DNA from: Aureliella helgolandensis
GTDB lineage: Bacteria > Planctomycetota > Planctomycetia > Pirellulales > Pirellulaceae
Assembly: GCF_007752135.1 (NCBI RefSeq)
Contig: NZ_CP036298.1
Coordinates: forward strand, 6,014,859-6,078,858
DNA length: 64,000 nt
Reading direction: 5' to 3'
The number at the start of each line of letters is the position of its first letter. Within the stretch, counting starts at the first letter, position 1. Shown one piece after another: positions 11,644-21,358 of the stretch. Under the pieces are notes generated by a model, which did not search any database, had not been told where the DNA came from, and saw nothing but the letters and a program-made list of their open reading frames with translations. The position numbers were made by a program, and so were the translations under genes.

Positions 11644-11810
11644 GAATCTCTAACTTCTTGCAGTCGTATTGGTTACTAATGATTGTCGGAAACAGCGTTG
11701 CCGCGGCTTATAGACGGACAGGGTTTGCCACTTCAATGTGCTCAACCCTGCCCCCAACGTGAGTGGCAGCAGGCTGCCTCGGCTCACGCGTCAATTTGCG
11801 AACAGGTCCG

Positions 11811-13223
11811 CTAGCCTACGGAGCCTTCCATTTGAAGTTGAATTAAACGGTTCATTTCAACCGCATACTCCATGGGCAATTCCTTCACGAGCGGCTCGAT
11901 AAAGCCGTTGACGATCATCGTGCTGGCTTCTGATTCGCTGAGCCCGCGGCTCATCAGGTAGAAGAGCTGTTCCTCCCCAATTCGCGACACGCTCGCTTCG
12001 TGACCGACACTGGCGTCTTGCTCCATGATCTCGATGTAAGGGTAGGTATCTGAGCGACTCTGATCATCGAGGATCAAGGCATCACAGACGACGCTATTCT
12101 TCGAATTCGTCGCTCCCTTTTCGACTCGAACTAGCCCTCGGTAGCTTCCGCGACCACCATTCTTGCTGATCGACTTGCTAACGATTTGTCCAGTCGTATT
12201 GGGGGCTGCGTGCACCAACTTAGCACCCGCGTCCTGGTGTTGGCCCTTGCTGGAAAAAGCGATCGACAGGATTTCGCCACGTGCCCCAGGTTCCATCATG
12301 TAGACAGCTGGGTATTTCATCGTCAACTTGCTACCCAAGTTCCCATCGACCCATTCCATGGTTGCATCGCGATAGGCCATCGCACGCTTGGTAACCAAGT
12401 TATAGATATTGTTGGCCCAGTTTTGGATGGTCGTGTAGCGGCAGCGACTTCCCTTTTTGCAGATGACTTCGACCACGGCGGAGTGGAGGCTTTCACTGCT
12501 ATACATCGGGGCGGTACAGCCTTCGACGTAATGCACTTCCGCACCCTCGTCCACAATGATCAAGGTGCGTTCGAACTGCCCCATATTTTCCGCATTGATT
12601 CGGAAGTAGGCCTGCAACGGAAACTCGATCTTCACCCCTGGCGGAACGTAGATGAACGAACCACCTGACCAGACTGCCGAATTCAACGCAGCAAATTTGT
12701 TGTCGTGCGGGGGAATGATTTTCCCAAAGTATTCGCGAACCAGGTCGGGGTGATCGCGTACTGCGGAGTCAGTATCGAGGAAGATGACGCCTTGGTCCGA
12801 CAAATCTTGCTTGAGCGAACCGTAGACCACTTCGCTTTCAAACTGCGCCTTAACCCCAGACAAAAACTTGCGTTCCGCTTCGGGGATCCCCAGTTTCTCG
12901 AAGGTATCTTTAATTTCTTGCGGCACATCCTCCCATGTTTTACCTTGGCCTTCCGAGGGCTTGAGGTAGTAGAAAATGTCTTGAAAATCGATGGCAATAT
13001 CTCCGCCCCATTTAGGCATCGGCTTGGAGTTAAAAATATCGAGCGAGGAGAGACGGAACTCCCGCATCCAATCAGGCTCCCCCTTCATCTCGGAAATTTG
13101 GCCAACGATCTCTCGATCGATTCCCTTACGCGCCTTGAAAACAGCCTTGCTTTCAGTCCGAAAGTCGTATTTGTTGATCTCACCGATCTGTTCGTTATTT
13201 TCTAGTGCGGTATCGGTTGCCAT
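11811..13223 (-). CDS. sufB: Fe-S cluster scaffold protein SufB
   Basis: A 470-residue protein, the family's usual length, when started at the ATG at 13223. A 29-residue upstream extension is open but would reach towards sufC and is not conserved in SufB. Landmarks are KYDFRTES at the N-terminus, [60 protein letters not shown], and the C-terminal [20 protein letters not shown] with [15 protein letters not shown]. SufB is the scaffold on which the SufBCD complex builds the nascent cluster. The gene follows sufC by 64 bp. Confidence 0.97.
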   Translation of the reverse strand: MATDTALENNEQIGEINKYDFRTESKAVFKARKGIDREIVGQISEMKGEPDWMREFRLSSLDIFNSKPMPKWGGDIAIDFQDIFYYLKPSEGQGKTWEDVPQEIKDTFEKLGIPEAERKFLSGVKAQFESEVVYGSLKQDLSDQGVIFLDTDSAVRDHPDLVREYFGKIIPPHDNKFAALNSAVWSGGSFIYVPPGVKIEFPLQAYFRINAENMGQFERTLIIVDEGAEVHYVEGCTAPMYSSESLHSAVVEVICKKGSRCRYTTIQNWANNIYNLVTKRAMAYRDATMEWVDGNLGSKLTMKYPAVYMMEPGARGEILSIAFSSKGQHQDAGAKLVHAAPNTTGQIVSKSISKNGGRGSYRGLVRVEKGATNSKNSVVCDALILDDQSRSDTYPYIEIMEQDASVGHEASVSRIGEEQLFYLMSRGLSESEASTMIVNGFIEPLVKELPMEYAVEMNRLIQLQMEGSVG

Positions 13224-13287
13224 GAGTTTATTTCTTATTGAAGTTGATGATGCCGTAGGGAAGGGAGGTCGGATGAGCGAGGACTCG

Positions 13288-14115
13288 CTAGCCGACTGCA
13301 ACTTCTGCATTCTCGTCGCTGATCATTTCTTGATTGGCTCGGTCGGCTTCAGGGTAAGCCGCGCGAATTCGATCGTAGCCTTGGGCATGGAGCTCCTTAG
13401 CCAATTCCATGCCAGCGGTTTCCACAATCCGTCCGCCGAGCATGACGTGCGTGAATTCGGGTGGATTGTGCTCCAGCAACTTATCGTGGTGGGTGATGAT
13501 CAACAGCCCCATCTTTTCGCGACCGATCTCTGCGATACTCGTGCTGGCCAAACGCACCGCGTCAGCATCCAAACCGCTATCGGTTTCGTCCAGAATTGCA
13601 AACTTGGGCTGTAGCATGGCCAATTGCAGAATTTCCGCACGCTTCATCTCTCCGCCGGAAAATCCGTCATTGACATAGCGGCGAGCAAACTCGGGATCCA
13701 TCTTGAGCTGCTGCATTTTGTCCTTGAGCTCTTTGCGGAATTCACGCATAGCGATGAGCTCTTCCCCCTCTTTGCGATCGGGGCGGCGAACGTTGGTAGT
13801 CGCGTGCCGCAGGAAATCCGCCATCTTCACTCCCGGCACGGCAACAGGCCGTTGGAAGGCCATGAAGATCCCGGCTCGTGCGCGACCATCGGCTTCCATG
13901 GCTAACAGGTCCACTCCATCGAGCGTAATGGAACCTTGCGTAACTTCATAACCGGGATGCCCAGCCACCACCAACCCTAGCGTGCTTTTGCCAGAACCGT
14001 TGGGTCCCATCAGAGCGTGGATCTCGCCGTGCTTCATTTCGAGATTCACGCCTCGGAGGATCGGCTTGCCTTCAACGCTGACGTGAAGATTCTCGATTTT
14101 CAGTACATGGCTCAT
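13288..14115 (-). CDS. sufC: Fe-S cluster assembly ATPase SufC
   Basis: A 275-residue ABC-type ATPase with Walker [11 protein letters not shown]-loop MAFQRP, SufC signature [13 protein letters not shown] and Walker [16 protein letters not shown], followed by ITHHDKLL. It powers conformational change of the SufB-SufD scaffold. The C-terminus is about 20 residues longer than many SufC proteins ([14 protein letters not shown]). It is the first structural gene of the SUF cluster, 177 bp downstream of the sufR-like regulator. Confidence 0.97.
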   Translation of the reverse strand: MSHVLKIENLHVSVEGKPILRGVNLEMKHGEIHALMGPNGSGKSTLGLVVAGHPGYEVTQGSITLDGVDLLAMEADGRARAGIFMAFQRPVAVPGVKMADFLRHATTNVRRPDRKEGEELIAMREFRKELKDKMQQLKMDPEFARRYVNDGFSGGEMKRAEILQLAMLQPKFAILDETDSGLDADAVRLASTSIAEIGREKMGLLIITHHDKLLEHNPPEFTHVMLGGRIVETAGMELAKELHAQGYDRIRAAYPEADRANQEMISDENAEVAVG

Positions 14116-14292
14116 GAAAGTATCTTCTTTTATTCTGTGTAGTCTTAATTATCTACTGGTGATGGAGCATTCGCTCCCGATGAAACTAATGGATTTTGGA
14201 GAGTTCGAATCGGCGTTGTGTTCAACGCCAATCGCGAGGCTCTTCAATCCCTGGTAAGCGTCCGGCGGACCGTGCCGTGTGCGTTTTACCGC

Positions 14293-14946
14293 TCACGGAG
14301 TCGGCGCCTCAACCGGACGAAATTGGCAATGATGGTGGCCATCAAGGCGACAACAGTCCAATTGCATCGCTTGGCCAATCACTTCGCTTAACATTTCCTG
14401 CTCAAGCTCACACAAATGTCGATTATCATCCCCACCTGTTAATTCAGGATAGGGACAGGCTTGAACCTCCAAGATCGGCAAATTGCCATTTTCTCGTATG
14501 ACAGCTGGTACCTTGCGGCGTCCCAACTCCTCGGCCACGGCAGCGAACCGCGCATCCAAGTTACCGTCAAGAGGCACGACTTGCTTCCAGCCTTGGGCCA
14601 TGCGTTGAGCCACTCGTCGGAGAATTCGCCCCCGTTGCTGCGGGTTGGGCAAGTCGATAATCTCTTGCCACAAGGCGGTCGCTAAGTCGGCGTAGTTGGC
14701 CGAGGCATAGCGCATTCCCATCGCGGTCAACACGTATCGAAACTGGGGACGTCCACGCCCCACACTCTCTTTAACACGCTCAATCAAATCCGCCTCGACC
14801 AAACGCTCCAAGCGCTGCCGCACGGCGGTCGCGGTAACCTCCAGCTGCTCGGTCAAGTCTTGCACCGTCAACCCTCGGCCGTGACGGAGTAAATCCATTA
14901 CAGCTTGGTCGATAGGGCGAATATGGTCCGAACAGGTGGTTGACAC
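14293..14946 (-). CDS. SufR-like iron-sulfur sensing transcriptional regulator
   Basis: A 217-residue protein starting at a GTG (14946). Residues 12-60 form a winged helix-turn-helix (GLTVQDLTEQLEVTATAVRQRLERL), followed by GRGRPQFRYVLT, as in SufR/DeoR-type repressors. The C-terminal part carries Cys164, Cys179, Cys198, Cys199 and Cys207, a candidate [Fe-S] ligand set like that of cyanobacterial SufR. Its place directly upstream of sufC on the same strand supports control of the SUF genes according to cluster status. Cluster binding and repression are inferred, not shown. Confidence 0.87.
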   Translation of the reverse strand: MSTTCSDHIRPIDQAVMDLLRHGRGLTVQDLTEQLEVTATAVRQRLERLVEADLIERVKESVGRGRPQFRYVLTAMGMRYASANYADLATALWQEIIDLPNPQQRGRILRRVAQRMAQGWKQVVPLDGNLDARFAAVAEELGRRKVPAVIRENGNLPILEVQACPYPELTGGDDNRHLCELEQEMLSEVIGQAMQLDCCRLDGHHHCQFRPVEAPTP

Positions 14947-14947
14947 T

Positions 14948-14964
14948 TCTAACTCACAATTAGA
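14948..14964. promoter_or_regulatory. Palindrome at the sufR-like start (candidate operator)
   Basis: TCTAACTCACAATTAGA has inverted arms TCTAA and TTAGA around seven bases. It sits 1 bp upstream of the regulator's GTG start and so overlaps its ribosome-binding region. This is a natural position for autoregulation. No second copy was recognised before sufC. Confidence 0.3.
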
Positions 14965-15131
14965 TTCCGTCGAAGGCTGGCAGCAACTGCCAACGCCTCA
15001 ACTATATGGGGCTGGGCCTATTATGACAAGTATTGTTGTGAAAAAGATTTCGGAGGATTTCCTACCCTTACCGGTTATTAAACCGACTTTACCTGGACTC
15101 GCCACGCCTTTACCTGCGTCCTCCTGCCACG

Positions 15132-15152
15132 CCCCACCGCTTCCGGGTGGGG
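15132..15152. other. Stem-loop in the divergent sufR/propeller spacer
   Basis: CCCCACC (15132-15138) pairs with GGTGGGG (15146-15152) around a 7-base loop, 160-180 bp upstream of the beta-propeller gene. It is GC-rich and has no T-tract. Its role is unknown. Confidence 0.35.
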
Positions 15153-15212
15153 TAGCGGTCAAGTTCTTGAGGACACCTGTCAGCAATTACTTCGTTCGCG
15201 AAGAGTTCCGAC

Positions 15213-15218
15213 TATAAT
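15213..15218 (+). promoter_or_regulatory. Possible -10 element (TATAAT) of the beta-propeller gene
   Basis: A perfect TATAAT lies 94 bp before the start codon. The region 17 bp upstream (about 15190-15195) is only a poor match to a -35 box, so the call rests on the -10 hexamer and its position in a divergent spacer. Confidence 0.3.
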
Positions 15219-15311
15219 CGGGAGAGTATCCGTCGACCGTTGGATCGAAGACCACCCGAATCGTTCGATCGCTTATCTGCCTTTCCCTATCGACTGTCTC
15301 TGGAGGAGACT

Positions 15312-16868
15312 ATGCGACCTCGTATGGCTTGTTGGATGGTTGCGTCTGTTATCGCAATCACGACTACTCCCAGCTGGGCTCAGCTGCGCGATTTTGACGC
15401 CCAAAAACTAGGACTGGAAGTTGCCTGGCGATCTCAAGCCCAACTCCCACGCTACGGCGCCGGCCTCGTCTCGTCTCACATTTGGGTTGAGAAAACCAAT
15501 CCACGCAAGTTTGCAGTAGTCAGCGTCGCTGGCCAGGAAATCCGCATCCCCGCTACCAAACTAGATCGCTATGGCGATCCCATTGGCATCGAAGGTGCCA
15601 AAGCCCAAGCTACCGAACAGGCGGCTCGCTTGACGGGCAAGCCCACCGGTTTTCAAGTCGAAGAGTTGAACGTTCCGCGTATCAAACTCGTCTTGGTGAC
15701 CAGCGACGGACTGGTCCAAACGCTGGACGCGGAATCGGGAAATCTCCTGTGGACTAGCAATTGCGGACAGTCCGACGCCCCCGCCTATCCGGCCGCCGTA
15801 TCCGAGGCGGGAATTAGCGTGCTGCACGGCGCGGAGCTCTACTTGCTTGACTGGGAGACTGGCAAACATCGCAGCGTCACGCGCATGCGATCGCTCACCT
15901 CCAATACGATTGCCATCTGCAATGAAACAGCCTTCGTTTGCGATTTCAAGGGCGTTGTGAATACCTACGGTGTCACGGAAAAACGCGACCCTTGGTCCTA
16001 CGTCATCCAGGGACGATCGGTGGGGCGTTCCGTCAGCTTGGCGGACCAGTCCTTCTGCGCCATCGCGTCGGGAGCTGGCTATATGTTCGTCTTCAACAAC
16101 CCGAAAAACCCTACTGCATGGATTCGTTTCCAGACCTCTTCGCCAATCCTAGGAAGTCTAGCAACAGGAAATGGTGCCTTCTATGTAGGCACCATGGATG
16201 GTGTATTAGCCAAAGTCACCACCACCGATCGCTTTGGCATCATCGAATGGGAACTCCACTCTGCCCAACCGATCATTACTCCAGCCTTGGTCATCGGCGA
16301 TACGGTATATTTCTCAACCGAAAGCGGCACACTGATCGCAGTCGACGATACCAATGGCTTGCAAAAGTGGCGCAACTCGTTGCATGGAATCACCGAACCA
16401 CTCGCGGTCTGTGGTTCTCACTTAATCTGTCGAACGGCTGCCAACGAGACCGTATCGGTCGATCTCCAAACGGGTGAATTAGTTGGCAAGTCGGCTCCGG
16501 TTCCACTTTCCAAAGCGGTTATCAATCCGCTCAACGATCGGGCTTACATCATCGCCAAAGATGGGCGTGTGCAATGCCTGCGAGCTCCCGGTGCGGATAT
16601 GCCAACGCTCATTACGCCAGTCATCACCGAAGACGTGGCCCCCCAACCCGCCGCCTCAGAGGCCCCCGCGGCCGAGACCGAGGCAACTCCAGCCACGAAC
16701 ATCTTCGGCGGCTTTGGCAACAACGATTCCACTTCCGGTTCGACCGACAACCCCTTCGGTACAGGGGCTGCCGGTGACGCGACCGGCGGAGACATGGTCA
16801 ATCCGTTTGCTCCAACGCCGACCACCCCTGAAGCGGCCCCCGGTGGCAATCCATTTGGGGACTTCTAG
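15312..16868 (+). CDS. Secreted PQQ-like beta-propeller protein
   Basis: A 518-residue protein from the ATG at 15312, which is preceded by a strong GGAGGAG ribosome site; this start gives the signal peptide MACWMVASVIAITTTPSWA. The body contains repeated beta-propeller blades of the PQQ/BamB type (VQTLDAESGNLLWTS, LAKVTTTDRFGIIEWEL, LIAVDDTNGLQKWRN). A ~100-residue Ala/Pro/Thr tail ends in NPFGDF-like repeats (NIFGGFGN, DNPFGTG, VNPFAPT, GNPFGDF), an NPF-type low-complexity motif. No quinone ligands can be assigned, so it is probably a structural or binding propeller in the periplasm. It diverges from the sufR-like gene. Confidence 0.86.
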   Translation: MRPRMACWMVASVIAITTTPSWAQLRDFDAQKLGLEVAWRSQAQLPRYGAGLVSSHIWVEKTNPRKFAVVSVAGQEIRIPATKLDRYGDPIGIEGAKAQATEQAARLTGKPTGFQVEELNVPRIKLVLVTSDGLVQTLDAESGNLLWTSNCGQSDAPAYPAAVSEAGISVLHGAELYLLDWETGKHRSVTRMRSLTSNTIAICNETAFVCDFKGVVNTYGVTEKRDPWSYVIQGRSVGRSVSLADQSFCAIASGAGYMFVFNNPKNPTAWIRFQTSSPILGSLATGNGAFYVGTMDGVLAKVTTTDRFGIIEWELHSAQPIITPALVIGDTVYFSTESGTLIAVDDTNGLQKWRNSLHGITEPLAVCGSHLICRTAANETVSVDLQTGELVGKSAPVPLSKAVINPLNDRAYIIAKDGRVQCLRAPGADMPTLITPVITEDVAPQPAASEAPAAETEATPATNIFGGFGNNDSTSGSTDNPFGTGAAGDATGGDMVNPFAPTPTTPEAAPGGNPFGDF

Positions 16869-16906
16869 ACCGCTGGATAAGAGGATGTCTTCGAAACGCG
16901 TTTTGC

Positions 16907-16963
16907 TTTCGGCCTACGGTTTCCGGCCTACAGTTTCCCGCCTGAAGCTTTCGGCCGACAGCT
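16907..16963. repeat. Imperfect TTCGGCCTACGGT-type repeats
   Basis: About four degenerate 14-15-bp copies of a TTTCGGCCTACAGT-like unit follow the propeller gene. They lie in the same spacer as the better 16-bp array at 17081. Confidence 0.5.
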
Positions 16964-17080
16964 CACAAGCGGGCAGTTCACAACCCGACTGCGCGCCAGA
17001 GAGAAACTCCGGTTCCCAACTCGCCTTCGAGCTTGTTCAACGGTACGTGGCCGTCGCTAACCGCCGGCCCTGTGGCCGCT

Positions 17081-17192
17081 CCAAATACCAAACGTTCCAA
17101 ATACCAAACGCTCCGAGTACCAAGCGTTCCGAGTACCAAGCGTTCCGAGTACCAAGCGTTCCGAGTACCAAGCGTTCCGAGTACCAAGCGTT
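17081..17192. repeat. 16-bp tandem repeat array, seven units
   Basis: Seven contiguous 16-bp units are present. The first two are CCAAATACCAAACG(T/C)T; the next five are identical CCGAGTACCAAGCGTT. The array lies in the convergent 16869-17401 spacer between the beta-propeller and the Nramp-like gene, which has no other visible content. The units abut without spacers, so this is not a CRISPR. Confidence 0.92.
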
Positions 17193-17401
17193 CCGACTTT
17201 CTGCCGCTCTCAACATCGCGCGCATTGGATGATCAAACCGCCCCGCCACTTAGCGAGCCGGCCTGCATTGCAATGCCGTGCATTGCAACTCCGCCCGTTC
17301 GCACCGTGTGGTGTACGGCCAGAACACCTCTTTCGCGGAGTCAAGGCGCACTCCCCCTCAGAACAAGTCGTTGCACTTCGAGCAATTATCTCTGGCTGCC
17401 C

Positions 17402-18826
17402 CTACTCGGCTACGTCCGTCACCGTGGGCGGCGACAGTAGTTTCTTGGCTGGCATATAGACGTTGTCATAAACGACATACACAGCCACTAGAAAAATGGC
17501 GACCGAACTAACCCAGAGCGTAAAATCGTACAAACGCGTTGGCAGCAAGCGGCGATCCAAGCGACGGTAGCGGAAATGGAGTGCGGCATAGACCACGATC
17601 AACAGGATGACCACGGTAGCTAACCCGCCCAAGATGATCATCAGAGCCGGATTCTTCATCTGCAGGAACAAGGTCGCCCACCCCACTGGAATCACCCAAG
17701 CCGCTATCGCAATCGCCCTCCGCCGAGAGGCAAGGTTCTGAAAGTCGTAGCAGCCGACGCGTCCCAACGCATCCGCAAACATGCGCGTCCACGCCGCTAA
17801 CGCAGCGAACAGTGTCGAATAGAGCACAATGATCGCCCCACAGATGAAGGCGTTGCGCGCCCACGGCCCCAGCGATTCGGTATACATATTTCCCAGAGTG
17901 GCAATCAGTTCATCTCCCGCCGGAACGAGCCCCTGTCGATTCAACACCGCTGCCCCTAAGAGATAGAACATGACCGTCATGCATGTGTAGGCAACCATGG
18001 CCAGAATCGCATCCCAGTACATGACGCGAATCCAGCCCTTGGCACGACGCTCCCAGTCGCGGGAGTCGTTCACCGGCCCGGTATACTTGGCATACCCTTT
18101 CTCGATCAGCCAGTAGTTGTAAGCCATGATCTCGTCGCCCCCCACGCCAGTGATACCGAAGGCGCCAATCGCCGCCAACAAGAGTACCGTTTCGGTGGGA
18201 ATCGATGGAATTAGCCCCGAGGCAAATTCACCTGAAGTAATCGCGAAATCGGTGGTTTGCAATGCGATGAGTGAAGCCAAGGTGAACAGCGTGAAAGCAC
18301 CGATCATCAAGAGGGATACTTTCTCGATCAGCAGGTAATACCCCTTGTAGATCAGCAGCGATACCGACGCGGCTATCGCATAGGTTGCAATCGCTTTATA
18401 GGGCATCAGCAACATGGCTGGAAAAAACTGCACCAACGCCAAAACCACTCCCCCCACGATGCCTCCCACCTGCATCATTTTGGCAATCATCAATAGCAAC
18501 CACACCCAAATCGACCAGTTCGCCTGTCCCAGACGTGGCCCCGGAAGCGTATTGAGCGACGCCATGGTTGACTCACCAGTTCCAATCGCGTGCTTGCCGA
18601 ATTCAAGCTGCACGACCACCTTGACCAAGCAGCTGAAGATGATGAACCACATCAGGATGAAGCCAGCTCGAGCCCCCACAATTGTGGTCGCGATCAATTC
18701 CCCGGAACCGACGATGGAAGCCGAAAGGATAAAACCTGGTCCGATGTAGGAGAGCATATCCCACAATTTCGTGGGTGGCTCCTTGATCGCGGACTCTTGC
18801 AATAGATAGGGATCGGAACTCGGCAT
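17402..18826 (-). CDS. Nramp-family-related transporter lacking metal motifs
   Basis: A 474-residue integral membrane protein with about 11 helices, in the Nramp (SLC11) superfamily by overall pattern (SYIGPGFILSASIVGSGE at helix 1, then GEFASGLIPSIP, GVGGDEIMAYNYW at helix 6). The ATG at 18826 is preferred, as an upstream 22-residue extension lacks membrane character. Canonical Nramp proteins bind Mn/Fe through DPGN in helix 1 and MPH in helix 6. Here the positions read SIVGSGE and GGDEIMAY, so neither motif is kept and a transition-metal substrate cannot be assumed. It may carry another cation or an organic solute. Confidence 0.82.
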   Translation of the reverse strand: MPSSDPYLLQESAIKEPPTKLWDMLSYIGPGFILSASIVGSGELIATTIVGARAGFILMWFIIFSCLVKVVVQLEFGKHAIGTGESTMASLNTLPGPRLGQANWSIWVWLLLMIAKMMQVGGIVGGVVLALVQFFPAMLLMPYKAIATYAIAASVSLLIYKGYYLLIEKVSLLMIGAFTLFTLASLIALQTTDFAITSGEFASGLIPSIPTETVLLLAAIGAFGITGVGGDEIMAYNYWLIEKGYAKYTGPVNDSRDWERRAKGWIRVMYWDAILAMVAYTCMTVMFYLLGAAVLNRQGLVPAGDELIATLGNMYTESLGPWARNAFICGAIIVLYSTLFAALAAWTRMFADALGRVGCYDFQNLASRRRAIAIAAWVIPVGWATLFLQMKNPALMIILGGLATVVILLIVVYAALHFRYRRLDRRLLPTRLYDFTLWVSSVAIFLVAVYVVYDNVYMPAKKLLSPPTVTDVAE

Positions 18827-19161
18827 TCTAAAAAACTTCCATTCGCGAAAGAGCGCGATTGATGGCCTGCGGAATCGCTTCGCCTGACACACTCCCAGAC
18901 CGTAGAGTTGACGGATTGCCAGGGAACACTTAGGTATGCGGCCAACCGTAAATTGCAGTCAGACCGTCCACATGCCAAGCTCCCCCGGTGCCCCTCACGA
19001 GCGTACTTGCAGTATGATAACGACATTTGACTCGCCAAGGTGAACGGTTTCCCACTTCAAGCGAAGCCCATTGGCGGCAGGCTCCCAACTCCGTGGCGGC
19101 GCGAGCTAGCAGCTGGTCATCGCAACTTGAAATCCAACAGTTCCTATAGAGAGGTGTCCTA

Positions 19162-20268
19162 GTGATTATCGGCGTACCTGCAGAGGTCAAACAGGATGAA
19201 TACCGCGTCGCCATGCTTCCCGTGGGAGTGGAAATCCTTACCGCGGCTGGCCATCAAGTCGTGGTGCAGGCCGGTGCCGGCATCGGCTCTGGACTCGCCG
19301 ACCATGCGTACTTGCAGGCTGGAGCGAGATTGGTTGCCAGCGCTGCTGATGTTTACCGTGAAGCCGAATTGGTAGTGAAGGTCAAAGAGCCGCAAGCCGA
19401 CGAGTTCGCGCTCGTCCGCTCAGGCCAAATCGTCTTCACCTACTTCCACTTCGCCGCGAGCCGAGTGCTTACCGAAGCCATGATCGACAGTGGTGCAACG
19501 TGCCTCGCCTACGAGACCTTGCAGGACGAAAAGGGTAGACTCTCCCTGCTGACCCCCATGAGCGAAGTAGCTGGGCGGATGAGTATCCAGGAGGGAGCCA
19601 AGTATCTCGAGCGGCCGCAAATGGGACGTGGCATTCTCCTGGGCGGCGTTCCGGGCGTTGCTCCAGCCCACATTAGCGTGTTGGGAGGCGGTGTCGTGGG
19701 GGCCAACGCGGCCAAAATTGCCGCCGGTTTCCAAGCCGACGTGGCAATCCTCGATGTCAACATGGATCGCCTACGATACCTGGACGACGTCATGCCAGCC
19801 AACGTCAACGTGCTGTTCAGCGATCGTCACACCATTCGCGATCAATTGAAACTTGCGGATCTGGTCATCGGTTCGGTACTGATCCCTGGCGCCAAAGCGC
19901 CGCACCTCGTCAAACAAGAAGATCTGCGGCTGATGAAACCAGGCTCGGTCATTATCGATGTCGCTATCGATCAAGGCGGCTGCGTTGAAACCAGTCGCCC
20001 CACCACTCACAAAGATCCAACCTTTCTGATCGATGATGTAGTGCACTATTGCGTGACGAACATGCCTGGGGCCGTGGGACGCACGAGTACTTTCGCCCTC
20101 TGCAATGTGACACTCCCCTGGGTGTTGCGCCTTGCCAATGCTGGCGCAGATTGCGCCACCCGGCTCGGTGGCCCACTTTCCACAGCAACCAACATTTTGG
20201 CCGGCAAAGTCACCCAGACCGCCGTCGCCGAAACCTTCAACCTACCTCTGCACACACTGCGAAGCTAA
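19162..20268 (+). CDS. ald: Alanine dehydrogenase
   Basis: A 368-residue protein started by GTG at 19162 with GAGGTG 5 bases upstream. It reversibly deaminates L-alanine to pyruvate with NAD. Family features are IGVPAEVKQDEYRVAMLP, the glycine-rich nucleotide loop VLGGGVVGANAAKIAAGF followed by DVNMDRL, KPGSVIIDVAIDQGGCVETS and VHYCVTNMPGAVGRTST. The length is typical. It is followed after 10 bp by mtnA, so the two are probably co-transcribed. Confidence 0.96.
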   Translation: MIIGVPAEVKQDEYRVAMLPVGVEILTAAGHQVVVQAGAGIGSGLADHAYLQAGARLVASAADVYREAELVVKVKEPQADEFALVRSGQIVFTYFHFAASRVLTEAMIDSGATCLAYETLQDEKGRLSLLTPMSEVAGRMSIQEGAKYLERPQMGRGILLGGVPGVAPAHISVLGGGVVGANAAKIAAGFQADVAILDVNMDRLRYLDDVMPANVNVLFSDRHTIRDQLKLADLVIGSVLIPGAKAPHLVKQEDLRLMKPGSVIIDVAIDQGGCVETSRPTTHKDPTFLIDDVVHYCVTNMPGAVGRTSTFALCNVTLPWVLRLANAGADCATRLGGPLSTATNILAGKVTQTAVAETFNLPLHTLRS

Positions 20269-20278
20269 TTCCGAGACA

Positions 20279-21358
20279 ATGAATCAACCCACCACCCCCA
20301 ATCCCACGACCTCGTCCTCTCCAGCCGCAGTCCAATGGATCGGTGAGTCCGATGGCTACTTGCAATTGATCGATCAAACGCTGCTACCTGGCGAGCTGCG
20401 ATTGATTAAATGCCACAACGTGGAAACCGTATGGGAAGCCATCAAGACCTTGCGAGTTCGAGGAGCTCCAGCGATCGGAATCGCCGCCGCCTACGGTGTC
20501 GTCCTATCGCAGCACGGCAAGACGGCAGCCCATTCCACCAGCCTGGCAGAAGCTGCGACCAGTGCTGCCAAATACTTGGCCACCAGCCGCCCAACCGCGG
20601 TTAACTTGTTCTGGGCCTTGGATCGGATGGACCACGTCATCAACGCTTCCCGGGCAGGCGGTAGCGAACTTGGGCAAGCCCTGCTTGCCGAGGCTCGTGC
20701 GATCCACGAGGAGGATCGAGCGATGTGCCACGCTATCGGACGCCATGGAGCAGAATTAATTCCCGACGGCGCTACTCTCATGACTCACTGCAATGCGGGT
20801 GGATTGGCTACGGCCGAGTATGGCACAGCCCTCAGCGTGATGTTCACCTGCCAAGACCAAGGAAAATCAATTCAGGTCTATGCCGACGAAACTCGCCCAC
20901 TCTGGCAAGGTGCTCGGCTAACCGCCTGGGAACTGCAGCAACGCAACATTCCCACCACGATCATTTGCGACTCCATGTCCGCCCACGTCATGCAAACTCG
21001 CAAAATTGATGCGGTAATCGTCGGTGCCGACCGCATCACATCACGTGGTGATGCCGCGAATAAGATTGGCACGTATGGATTGGCCGTTTCGGCTAAATTC
21101 CACGGCGTTCCTTTTTACGTCGCCGCCCCCAGCAGCACCTTTGACATGACGCTGTCCGACGGCGCCGAAATTCCGATCGAACAGCGCGATCATCAAGAAG
21201 TCATCGCTCCCTATGGTCAGAAGCTGGCGCCTAGCGGAATTGACGTCTACAATCCCGCCTTCGACGTCACTCCCGCAGAACTCATCACCGCCCTCATTAC
21301 CGAGCGAGGAGTTGTGCAGCCAGTCACCGCCGAAGCCATCGCCAAACACTTCGCTTAG
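20279..21358 (+). CDS. mtnA: S-methyl-5-thioribose-1-phosphate isomerase
   Basis: A 359-residue protein from the ATG at 20279; an in-frame extension back into ald is open but implausible. It isomerises 5-methylthioribose-1-phosphate to the ribulose form in methionine salvage. Conserved blocks are RVRGAPAIGIAAAYGV, THCNAGGLATAEYGT with the catalytic Cys, DETRPLWQGARLTAWEL, and GADRITSRGDAANKIGTY with the catalytic Asp. Other salvage genes are not in the window. It is paired with ald. Confidence 0.96.
   Translation: MNQPTTPNPTTSSSPAAVQWIGESDGYLQLIDQTLLPGELRLIKCHNVETVWEAIKTLRVRGAPAIGIAAAYGVVLSQHGKTAAHSTSLAEAATSAAKYLATSRPTAVNLFWALDRMDHVINASRAGGSELGQALLAEARAIHEEDRAMCHAIGRHGAELIPDGATLMTHCNAGGLATAEYGTALSVMFTCQDQGKSIQVYADETRPLWQGARLTAWELQQRNIPTTIICDSMSAHVMQTRKIDAVIVGADRITSRGDAANKIGTYGLAVSAKFHGVPFYVAAPSSTFDMTLSDGAEIPIEQRDHQEVIAPYGQKLAPSGIDVYNPAFDVTPAELITALITERGVVQPVTAEAIAKHFA

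Noticed and set aside
14936-15217. A 93-residue frame in the spacer upstream of the beta-propeller gene
   Set aside because: Proline-rich random-looking sequence with no ribosome site; it overlaps the candidate operator and the stem-loop.
17081-17192. CRISPR array
   Set aside because: Units abut directly with no spacers, and no cas gene is near.
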